Below are positions 23,499 through 30,319 of a stretch of 34,431 bases of DNA, one piece after another (the stretch's first letter is position 1; each line of letters opens with the position of its first letter). The notes under the pieces were generated by a model. That model was given only the letters and a program-made list of their open reading frames with translations. It had not been told where the DNA came from and made no database searches. Both the position numbers and the translations under genes were made by a program. Source of the DNA: JAZSQZ01 sp045538175 (GTDB taxonomy: Bacteria; Bacillota; Clostridia; Christensenellales; UBA1242); the NCBI GenBank assembly GCA_045538175.1, contig JAZSQZ010000120.1, positions 1-34,431 on the forward strand, written 5' to 3'.

Positions 23499-24060
23499 AT
23501 CCTTTTGTATGTAAATTCCAATTGCTGTATTGACAGCCACAATAGTTTTGACGATAAAGGTTGTATTTTTTAGAAAGGTTGATACTCTTTAAAAAACCAT
23601 CTTGTTTTTTAAAGTCTGACACAAGATATTTTACGCCATACTTTTCTTCTAAACTTAAGCCTATTTGATTTATAAGTTCGGCATTTTTATGTGGACTTAC
23701 AGAAAGAGTGGTTGCAAACTCGTCAAAGCCCATATCTTTTGCTAGTTTTGCAGTTTTTTCTAGTCTTAACCAAAAACATTGTTCACATCTTTTGCCACCT
23801 TCAGGCTCATTTTCAAGACCAGAAATGCAATTTGTAAACTCGTCATTTTCCCATTTGCCTTCGATAAGTTTAACATCTAAAAGATAATTTTTTATGTAAT
23901 CTTTTTGGCATTTTAGTCTTTTGTTAAATTCTTCTTTTGGTTCAATGTTTGGGTTGTAATAATAAACTGTAATGTCATATATCGCTTGTAATCTTTCAAT
24001 AACGCTTGTGCTACAAGGTCCACAGCAACTGTGTAATAATAATCTTCTTTTATTTTGCAT
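23497..24060 (-). CDS. queH: Epoxyqueuosine reductase QueH
   Basis: 187 aa. QueH reduces epoxyqueuosine to queuosine in tRNA, the last step of Q synthesis, and replaces QueG. Diagnostic motifs: LLLHSCCGPCS (C12, C13, C16), YYYNPNIEPKEEFNKR (33-48), GKRCEQCFWLRLEKTA (C92, C95) and DGFLKSINLSKKYNLYRQNYCGCQYS (154-179). These include the cysteine pairs that bind the Fe-S and metal centre. No other queuosine gene is in the window. TATAAT ends 9 bases before the ATG with no SD, so the leader is at most 2-3 nt. Confidence 0.96.
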   Translation of the reverse strand: MQNKRRLLLHSCCGPCSTSVIERLQAIYDITVYYYNPNIEPKEEFNKRLKCQKDYIKNYLLDVKLIEGKWENDEFTNCISGLENEPEGGKRCEQCFWLRLEKTAKLAKDMGFDEFATTLSVSPHKNAELINQIGLSLEEKYGVKYLVSDFKKQDGFLKSINLSKKYNLYRQNYCGCQYSNWNLHTKG

Positions 24061-24069
24061 AATACATAA

Positions 24070-24097
24070 ATTATACTTATTTTTGTTTGATTTTCAA
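24070..24097 (-). promoter_or_regulatory. Promoter of queH, near-leaderless
   Basis: On the minus strand TTGAAA (24097-24092), 16 bp, TATAAT (24075-24070), then 9 bases to the ATG. Confidence 0.6.
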
Positions 24098-24150
24098 GTA
24101 AAATTTGCTAGAATTATAAAGAAGATAAAAAAAATTTTAAGGTAGGGGAA

Positions 24151-25368
24151 ATGCAACTTAAATTATTAAACTTTCATAAGATTTTATCTAATTTTGCAAC
24201 CAACATTGTTGGCGCTTTTGTTGCACTTATTATATATCAAGCGTGTGGCTCATTTGTCTATTCTTTTCTTTGGCTTGTAGGCGACCACTCTTTAAGAGTT
24301 ATTTACAATATTGCCTTTTATAAGTTTTATACAAAGTACCCACAACTTGCCTTAGCACTAAGGGTTGTGCCGGTTTTGGTTTCGACCTTGTCAATTTTAC
24401 TTTTAGATGTTAACTTGATTTTGGGTATTATCTTAATATTATTTTTCCACCCAATGACAATTGCCTTTAAAGAACTCCCTATGGAAATTACCTTTAACTA
24501 TTCAAGTTTAGATAAGGGCACATCTTCAACCGGTATCTCTCGTATGTTTGAACAACTCGGTGTTGTTATTGCTTTAATTATGGGTGGTCTTTTCCTTGAT
24601 TACCTCGAAAGATATATTGTAATTATAATTGCAGTCGCATCATACTTAATATCAGTTGTTCCACTTTTGATTTATTACTTTAGACAAAGAAAATCAACTT
24701 ACTTTAATAAAGAAGCAATATCAAATGCTGCAACAGGTTATAGCAACATTGTAATCAAACAACAAATGAAGAAAAGAACAATCAAAAAACTTGTTTTCAA
24801 TTATGCCGTAATCTACTTTATATTTGCAGTCTTTGATTCTTTGATGAATATCACAATGCTATATATGTTCTATTCCGGTAGTGAAGCATATAGTTATGCA
24901 GGATATATCCAAGCAGCCTTCTATGGTTTCTTTGGTATTGGGGGATATGTCGCAGGCGTGTTGGACGAAAAGAAAGACACAACCAAACTTGTCTGTATCT
25001 TTAGTATCCTTGCAGGTGTTGTTGCAGCACTAGTTCCACTTGTTATCAAAAACATCGTTTTGTGCGTCGCTGCGTTTGCTGTAATCGGTTTCTTATATGC
25101 ATTTACAAGTTTGTTCTGTTATTCTAGAATGATGCCAAGAGCTCGAATTATGGGCTGTAGCAATTTGGCACTTTGGGGCAGAACTGCAGGCTGTCACATA
25201 TCAATGGTTATGATGGACTTAGTTTGTTTGCCAGGCTCGTTTATGTTTATTCCGGCGTTTATAGTTATGGGCGTATTCTTTGCGTCATCTGCCTTCTTTA
25301 TTCCTAGAAATGAAGAAAAGACAAGAGAGTTTTTGGTAGACTATTTGCAAAACAATAACTTATATTAA
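24151..25368 (+). CDS. MFS-like multi-pass membrane protein
   Basis: 405 aa with about 10-12 hydrophobic helices and a polar central loop near residues 183-215 (RQRKSTYFNKEAIS...KKRTIKK) dividing two halves. This is the layout of major facilitator transporters. MFS-like features include the GISRMFEQLGVVIALIMGG helix and GYVAGVLDEKKDTTKLV after TM8 (similar to the loop motif between helices 8 and 9). Substrate unknown. SD AAGGTAGGGG is 4-5 bases before the ATG. It is divergent from queH and ends in a terminator shared with the next, convergent gene. Confidence 0.7.
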   Translation: MQLKLLNFHKILSNFATNIVGAFVALIIYQACGSFVYSFLWLVGDHSLRVIYNIAFYKFYTKYPQLALALRVVPVLVSTLSILLLDVNLILGIILILFFHPMTIAFKELPMEITFNYSSLDKGTSSTGISRMFEQLGVVIALIMGGLFLDYLERYIVIIIAVASYLISVVPLLIYYFRQRKSTYFNKEAISNAATGYSNIVIKQQMKKRTIKKLVFNYAVIYFIFAVFDSLMNITMLYMFYSGSEAYSYAGYIQAAFYGFFGIGGYVAGVLDEKKDTTKLVCIFSILAGVVAALVPLVIKNIVLCVAAFAVIGFLYAFTSLFCYSRMMPRARIMGCSNLALWGRTAGCHISMVMMDLVCLPGSFMFIPAFIVMGVFFASSAFFIPRNEEKTREFLVDYLQNNNLY

Positions 25369-25372
25369 AATA

Positions 25373-25402
25373 AAAAACACCAAGAAATTGGTGTTTTTGT
25401 TT
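25373..25402. terminator. Bidirectional terminator
   Basis: AAAAACACCAA (25373-25383) pairs with TTGGTGTTTTT (25388-25398) around GAAA, a stable tetraloop. It lies between convergent genes. Confidence 0.85.
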
Positions 25403-26203
25403 TTATTTATGTTTCTTTTCTTTTCGTTTTCTGTGCCAATTAAATGGAAGGTAAAAGAATATTTGTGCCACAAAGAAGAATGCTCCCATAATTGGAATAT
25501 GCCAAGGCCAAGGAAGTTTTAAGCCTAGGTCAACCAAGATTGTGCAAGACTTCATATACATAATGTTAAGTGATTGACCACTTGCAAAGTAAATTCCAAC
25601 GCCAACAGCACCTAAGATTACAAGGGATAAAAGTGCATACCAAAGGTCTTCGAATCTATCGTTTTCGAGCCAATCGGAAATTGCAAAGAAAATACATATA
25701 AGCATAATCATTGTGTGGCTCAATAAAAATTGAACGTTGCTAAAGTGATAAATTTCGAAATTTTGGTACATATTTTCTGGATACATAATTCCAAAGAAAG
25801 CAGTGATTGTTGTAACAGAAAATATAAATGAATAACAAATTTGACAAAACTTCTTTTTAGGATTTTGGAAAACGCAGATGAAAAGCATAACCAAACTTAT
25901 CCAAAGGCAAACGGTGTAAAGGTCAAAACTTACGATATTCCAAAAGGACATATCGCCACCAGATTCCTTTAAGAAGAAATATCTCCAAACAATTCTTCCA
26001 CCTTCAAGTAGAGTGGTAAAAAGTGTTGCAAGGAAAACTGAAACTTTTTGGAAAGTTAACCCCTTTCTTGCCCATAGCATTGCAAAGAATATGAAAAAGA
26101 ACATGCAACCAAAAATCAGTAGCAAGTGTGTAAGCTTAAAAAACTCAAATGCAGAATCAATAGTAGGTGTTCTGCTTATAAAACTTTCCAAAAATTCTTT
26201 CAT
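25403..26203 (-). CDS. YwaF/TIGR02206-like integral membrane protein
   Basis: 266 aa with about seven hydrophobic helices. Features reminiscent of the YwaF group: a His in the first helix (KLTHLLLIF), VQFLLSHTMIML (about 158-169) and a C-terminal LPWPWHIPIMGAFFFVAQ segment, ending in a basic tail. The function of this family is not established. Assignment is by overall pattern and is tentative. No SD: a consensus promoter has its -10 only 6 bases from the ATG. Confidence 0.6.
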   Translation of the reverse strand: MKEFLESFISRTPTIDSAFEFFKLTHLLLIFGCMFFFIFFAMLWARKGLTFQKVSVFLATLFTTLLEGGRIVWRYFFLKESGGDMSFWNIVSFDLYTVCLWISLVMLFICVFQNPKKKFCQICYSFIFSVTTITAFFGIMYPENMYQNFEIYHFSNVQFLLSHTMIMLICIFFAISDWLENDRFEDLWYALLSLVILGAVGVGIYFASGQSLNIMYMKSCTILVDLGLKLPWPWHIPIMGAFFFVAQIFFYLPFNWHRKRKEKKHK

Positions 26204-26209
26204 ATAGTA

Positions 26210-26238
26210 AGTTTAGGAAAAAAACAAAAAAATGTCAA
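26210..26238 (-). promoter_or_regulatory. Consensus promoter of the YwaF-like gene, leaderless
   Basis: On the minus strand TTGACA (26238-26233), exactly 17 bp, TAAACT (26215-26210), then TACTAT and the ATG at 26203. The clearest leaderless arrangement here. Confidence 0.75.
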
Positions 26239-26298
26239 ACAAGTTATTGTGTTTTACAACAAAATGTTGTTATATAATAAATTAAGGTTTGTTTTTAG

Positions 26299-26327
26299 TT
26301 GTAAAAAAATTTTTTGTCTACTATAAT
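26299..26327 (+). promoter_or_regulatory. Promoter of the 26351 gene
   Basis: TTGTAA (26299-26304), 17 bp, TATAAT (26322-26327). The leader of about 17 nt carries AAAAGGGG. Confidence 0.7.
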
Positions 26328-26350
26328 AACTTTATTAAAAGGGGCAAAAG

Positions 26351-27097
26351 ATGAAATATCAAAGAGAATATGATTTTTTAGTCAAAGTTACAAAGGACGC
26401 ATATAACGCAGTTATTAAGGGTGTTGATTTTGTCGCAAACGATAAAAGCGAAAAGGACCTTGTTACAACCTTAGACGTTGCAACTGAAAAATATATTATT
26501 GATAGAATAAATGAAGAATTCCCAGGCGACCACATTGTTAGCGAAGAAGGAAACTCAAAAGAGCAATTGATGGGCAGAAGTTGGGTTATCGACCCAATTG
26601 ACGGCACAAATAACTTTGCAAACAGACTTCCAATATGGGTTGTTCAAATGGCTTTTGTTGTTGATAATGTTACCGTTTGTAGCGTTGTTTATGCACCTAT
26701 TTTTGACGAAACAATTTCAGCACATCTTGGCGAAGGCGTCTACTTAAACGGTAAAAAACAGCCCAAACTTAAAGAAAAACCTAACAATCAATTATTGCTT
26801 GGTGTTGACATAGACCACGTCATAAGACCCCTAATTTTCAACGAAAAAACAATGCCATTATACTTAAAAACAAGAATGTATGGCTCTGCTGGATATGTGT
26901 TTGCTTCAACTGCCATTGGAAGATTTGGTGGATATATGATTCAAACCCGAAACCTTTGGGATATCTTACCAGGCAAACTTATTTGTGAAGAAGCAGGGAT
27001 AAAAGTTTACGAAAAAGATATAAGAGATAGACACATTACAATTGCAATCAACAACACAAAATTTCTAGAAGCACTTGATTTTGAAAATATAGAATAA
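26351..27097 (+). CDS. Inositol monophosphatase family protein (SuhB-like)
   Basis: 248 aa. Mg2+- and Li+-sensitive sugar-phosphate phosphatase superfamily. Metal-binding motifs are intact: SEEGN at 64-68, WVIDPIDGTNNFA at 78-90 (D81, D84), and NLWDILPGKLICEEAG at 201-216 (D204). The substrate could be inositol phosphate, histidinol phosphate, fructose bisphosphate or PAP; nothing nearby decides. SD AAGGGG lies 6-7 bases before the ATG and a good TATAAT promoter precedes it. Monocistronic. Confidence 0.92.
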   Translation: MKYQREYDFLVKVTKDAYNAVIKGVDFVANDKSEKDLVTTLDVATEKYIIDRINEEFPGDHIVSEEGNSKEQLMGRSWVIDPIDGTNNFANRLPIWVVQMAFVVDNVTVCSVVYAPIFDETISAHLGEGVYLNGKKQPKLKEKPNNQLLLGVDIDHVIRPLIFNEKTMPLYLKTRMYGSAGYVFASTAIGRFGGYMIQTRNLWDILPGKLICEEAGIKVYEKDIRDRHITIAINNTKFLEALDFENIE

Positions 27098-27127
27098 AAA
27101 AGAAGTTCGGGTGAACTTCTTTTTTTA
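27096..27127. terminator. Bidirectional terminator
   Basis: AAAAAAGAAGTTC (27096-27108) pairs with GAACTTCTTTTTT (27113-27125) around GGGT. The minus-strand gene's stop lies in the T tract. Confidence 0.85.
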
Positions 27128-28414
27128 TTCAGATAAAGATTCTTCTGAGTAAACCGAGTGGCGAATAAATGATATTTCGCTTTGGTTGTATTCTGTAAAG
27201 TTTTCAGGTGTTTCCGATAGGTTTGAAGGAATTGCAAGTTCAGGGTGTTCCCTATAATATTTTTCATCACGGTATATTGTTGCAACTTCTTCTTTTGAGA
27301 TTGATGCGTTGGAGTAAAGAAGTGTTGTTGCTTTAAGTGCAGGGTTTACGCCTGGCATCATTGCAATCTCGTGTGCCATTTCTTCGTTTTGAACAAGTGC
27401 AAATGTGTCTTCAAACAAACTGCGCTCTGCTAACATTTCGTTATACTCTTTAACTTCAAAAGGGGTTGCAGTTTGTGATGATACTTTTGAATAAAGTTCA
27501 ATAATTCTTGCTTCGCTGTCTTGTATGCTAGAAAAGTATGCTTGTTGATATTGTGTTACAGCAGCGATTATGGGTTGGTGTGGGGCAATGGCAAACATAC
27601 TTTCAGACATATCAATATCTTCTTGCATTCTAGCGTCCCTTAACACTGAATTTGCTGTTTGTAGGAAGTTGCCCATAGAATAATTGTATCTTCCTGTCAT
27701 AAACGCTGCGCCTAAAGTTATGGCGTCAAATGGGTGGGTCGAAATAAATTGTTTTGCGCCAAGGAGTAAGTTGTTTGTGTATTCTAGGGCAGAAGTCCTT
27801 GCACGAGTTTCGTATCTTGAAGTGAAATATTTACCAAATTTTATGTGGTAAAACATATCATTAAAATCTTTGTTTTCCATATAGGAAATAGATTTGAAGT
27901 GTTTGCCCTTAAATTTTAAAATACCATCTTTTAAGCATTCTAAACGATTTGACCTATATTCTTCTTTTGAAAGTCTTTTTTTAACGCCAAGTGCATATCG
28001 CCCTTGTAAATAAGACTCATATTGAAGGTGGTCGATTTCGTGTGCAACCGTGTTTGCGTCTTTAATAAAATTTATAATCCTTGCCTTAGGTTGTAAAAGT
28101 TTTCCGTTTTTTCCACGACTTAAGCGTTGAAAAATTGTATCCGGCAAAAACACTTGCCAACTTGAACCGTCAAACATACCATGTGTGCCGTTTGGAAGTT
28201 CGTCAACAAAACAAATCCTTGCTTCTTTTAAGTTTGTTTCGTCAAGTCGAGTTTTTGCAATAAGCCTTACAAGGTCTACAGCTTCGTCAAACTCAATATC
28301 CGTTGTTTGATTTGCAATTTTTAAAAAAGACCTATAAAGTTTTGTGTAATCGCTTCGCTTTCCGCTTGCCGTTACATCTATAATTTTTGTATATTTTCCT
28401 GCAAAGTCTATCAT
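27125..28414 (-). CDS. Unknown protein with zincin-like HEIDH motif
   Basis: 429 aa, soluble, no signal peptide. Residues 121-140 contain NTVAHEIDHLQYESYLQGRY, a well-formed HExxH zinc motif (H125, E126, H129) in a predicted helix. YETRARTSALEY (201-212) supplies a glutamate in the ExxA-like context seen for third ligands of gluzincin-type peptidases. The region before it (about 65-95: ICFVDELPNGTHGMFDGSSWQVFLP) fits the beta-sheet preceding an active helix in such folds. The C-terminal half is helical and unrecognised. I cannot name a family. No SD; TATACT ends 6 bases before the ATG. Same strand as the 28488 gene, but separated from it by a terminator and promoter. Confidence 0.75.
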   Translation of the reverse strand: MIDFAGKYTKIIDVTASGKRSDYTKLYRSFLKIANQTTDIEFDEAVDLVRLIAKTRLDETNLKEARICFVDELPNGTHGMFDGSSWQVFLPDTIFQRLSRGKNGKLLQPKARIINFIKDANTVAHEIDHLQYESYLQGRYALGVKKRLSKEEYRSNRLECLKDGILKFKGKHFKSISYMENKDFNDMFYHIKFGKYFTSRYETRARTSALEYTNNLLLGAKQFISTHPFDAITLGAAFMTGRYNYSMGNFLQTANSVLRDARMQEDIDMSESMFAIAPHQPIIAAVTQYQQAYFSSIQDSEARIIELYSKVSSQTATPFEVKEYNEMLAERSLFEDTFALVQNEEMAHEIAMMPGVNPALKATTLLYSNASISKEEVATIYRDEKYYREHPELAIPSNLSETPENFTEYNQSEISFIRHSVYSEESLSE

Positions 28415-28420
28415 ATAATC

Positions 28421-28449
28421 AGTATACCAAATTTGACCTATTTTGTAAA
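28421..28449 (-). promoter_or_regulatory. Promoter of the HEIDH-protein gene, leaderless
   Basis: On the minus strand TTTACA (28449-28444), 17 bp ending TTGG (extended -10 TGG), TATACT (28426-28421), then GATTAT and the ATG at 28414. Confidence 0.7.
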
Positions 28450-28456
28450 TACTGAC

Positions 28457-28484
28457 AAAAAAAAGAAATGCTAGTGAGCATTTC
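28457..28484 (-). terminator. Terminator of the 28488-29186 gene
   Basis: Minus strand GAAATGCT-CACT-AGCATTTC followed by eight T. It sits directly before the -35 box of the next gene. Confidence 0.8.
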
Positions 28485-28487
28485 TAA

Positions 28488-29186
28488 TTATCTTAAAAGT
28501 TGTTCAATTGTAGCAGTTGGTCGTTCACGAAGTTGAATCATAAACATATATGCTGCAAGTGGTGTCATTGTTGCAGTTTTAAAAATTTGTTCTGCAGTGT
28601 ACATATTGTCCCCAGCGATTGCAGGGTAGAAAGTTTTGAAAGCCTTGTTTTTTGTATACAAGAAGAATTCATTTAAAAGGTCCGGTTGTGTGCAAAGACG
28701 GTTGTAAGCATTGATTGATTGTTTCATATTAAGACCACAGTCTTGCATACAGAAATTGATAATACCATTTTTTCTTCTTGCGTTGTCGGAGTTGTAGTAT
28801 TTGTTCCACTCGTTTACAAACCAAACAGGTGCAAACTTGTTGTCGATAAAGCAGTAGTAACAAAGGTCGCCCCTTGTGTAATAGAATTTACAGTTTACAA
28901 ATTGTTGTTGGATATTTGCTTTGTCGTTATAATCAGCAGTCCTGTCAAGGTCGATAAGTTTTTTGATACCCATACTCATTTCCCAAGCAAGTTGATTGTA
29001 ATTTTTTGCTTCTGCAAGGGTGCAAAGTTTCTTAAAATACAATTTATAATCAGAACTATTAGATGCCCTATCAATCAAAAATGCAAGTGATTGGTGCATA
29101 TCATAACTCCACATATCAAAAGGCTCAATTCTACATAATAAATCTTTCAATTTATAAAAATCTTTTATAATTTCTTGTTGTTCCAT
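28488..29186 (-). CDS. Unknown 232-aa protein
   Basis: No family recognised. Soluble, probably all-helical, aromatic- and Asn-rich, with several cysteines (CYYCFID near the centre, NFCMQDCGLNMKQS after it). The CxxC and CxxxC pairs could bind metal, but I see no established domain. The C-terminal segment (YTAEQIFKTATMTPLAAYMFMIQL) is moderately hydrophobic. SD GAGGG lies 5-6 bases before the ATG. It is transcribed alone and ended by its own terminator ahead of the HEIDH gene. Confidence 0.75.
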   Translation of the reverse strand: MEQQEIIKDFYKLKDLLCRIEPFDMWSYDMHQSLAFLIDRASNSSDYKLYFKKLCTLAEAKNYNQLAWEMSMGIKKLIDLDRTADYNDKANIQQQFVNCKFYYTRGDLCYYCFIDNKFAPVWFVNEWNKYYNSDNARRKNGIINFCMQDCGLNMKQSINAYNRLCTQPDLLNEFFLYTKNKAFKTFYPAIAGDNMYTAEQIFKTATMTPLAAYMFMIQLRERPTATIEQLLR

Positions 29187-29275
29187 AATACCCTCTAACT
29201 GATTTTAGTTTATCACAATCTTTGTGCATTTAGCAACAAAAAGTGCTTAAAATAAAAAATAAATGTTGAAATTTG

Positions 29276-29304
29276 TTGACTTTTTTTGTTTTGTTTAATA
29301 ATAT
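29276..29304 (+). promoter_or_regulatory. Promoter of the Met-rich lipoprotein gene
   Basis: TTGACT (29276-29281), 17 bp, TAATAT (29299-29304). The leader of about 34 nt contains two purine-rich ribosome sites, AAGGGGGGAAA and AAGGAGG. Confidence 0.7.
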
Positions 29305-29344
29305 ATCCATAGAATTCCCAAGGGGGGAAATATAAGGAGGAAGA

Positions 29345-30226
29345 ATGAAAAAATTCAAATTTTTCTCAAAACTACTTGCAGTTTTAGTAATTGTTCCTGC
29401 AATTTTACTCTGCACTGCTTGTGGTGGCGGACAACTTGCTCAAGAAGCAAAATTAGAACAAAAAGAGTTTACACAACTTACTTCAGCTGCTGAATTCCAA
29501 ACAAAAATGGCAGAAATTGAAGACACTCAAATCACAGGTGGCTATCATATGTCATTTAATATGAAAATGTATATGCCTATGATGGATATGAATTTTGAAA
29601 AATTCAATATGAACATGTACTATGTTCCAGGCGAAACAGCTGAAGAAACAAAATTAGCTGCTAAGTATGATATGAAAATGGATATGAGTATGGACTTAGG
29701 TTTTGGTGATCCAATCGAAATGGAAACTGAAGCTAATGGTACAATGTACGTAACAGATGGTTATGCATACACAGATGTTAAAGGTAAAGCAACAGCAAAC
29801 GGCGAAACAGAAGATATGACCGAAAAAACAAAAGTTCCATTTGTTCTTGGTGGTGGCGAAGATCCTACAGCAATGGCAGCAGCATTTGCTGATCTTGAAA
29901 CAATCTTCGGTATGGTTAACTTCGAAGAAATGCAAGATGTTGAAGGCGTAAAATTCTTTGTTTCAACTGATGGCACACAACTTAAAATGACAATTGACGC
30001 ATTCGAAGAAGAAGGTGTTAAAGTAAACAAATACGAAATGGTTTTCCAATTTGCAGAAGGCAGACTTACAGGTATGGCTATTGATGTAAATATGGAATTA
30101 ACAGAAGGTGGAGAAACAATTCCTATGGAAATGAAAATCACTGTAGCTCCATTTGCTGGAGAAATCGATATGCCTGCTAACTTTGATGGTTACACAGAAC
30201 CAGAAGAACCAGGACTTGAATTTTAA
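29345..30226 (+). CDS. Methionine-rich lipoprotein
   Basis: 293 aa. Lipoprotein signal peptide: MKKFKFF, a hydrophobic core, then CTAC with Cys26 as the lipidated residue, followed by GGG and a short linker. The mature protein has 15 methionines between residues 69 and 134, many in alternating beta-strand spacing (for example FNMKMYMPMMDMNFE, YDMKMDMSMDLG). The rest alternates strands and turns, ending in an acidic Pro/Glu tail. The overall layout resembles the LolA/LppX-like beta-sheet lipoproteins (DUF6612-type), but the family is not certain. Methionine clusters may bind Cu+ or pack a hydrophobic ligand; both are inference. Strong promoter and AAGGAGG SD suggest high expression. Confidence 0.82.
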   Translation: MKKFKFFSKLLAVLVIVPAILLCTACGGGQLAQEAKLEQKEFTQLTSAAEFQTKMAEIEDTQITGGYHMSFNMKMYMPMMDMNFEKFNMNMYYVPGETAEETKLAAKYDMKMDMSMDLGFGDPIEMETEANGTMYVTDGYAYTDVKGKATANGETEDMTEKTKVPFVLGGGEDPTAMAAAFADLETIFGMVNFEEMQDVEGVKFFVSTDGTQLKMTIDAFEEEGVKVNKYEMVFQFAEGRLTGMAIDVNMELTEGGETIPMEMKITVAPFAGEIDMPANFDGYTEPEEPGLEF

Positions 30227-30235
30227 TAAATAATA

Positions 30236-30265
30236 AAAAGAGTGTTGCAGGACACTCTTTTTTTT
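30236..30265 (+). terminator. Terminator of the lipoprotein gene
   Basis: AAAAAGAGTGT (30235-30245) pairs with ACACTCTTTTT (30252-30262) around TGCAGG, with a long T tail. Confidence 0.8.
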
Positions 30266-30286
30266 GTTTTCAAATAACATAGAAAA

Positions 30287-30317
30287 TAAAAAAAGGAATT
30301 TTGCAATTCCTTTTTTG
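30287..30317 (-). terminator. Terminator of the MBL-GNAT gene
   Basis: AAAAAAGGAATT / AATTCCTTTTTT inverted repeat. Read on the minus strand it ends in a T run just after the gene's stop. Confidence 0.75.
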
Positions 30318-30319
30318 TT

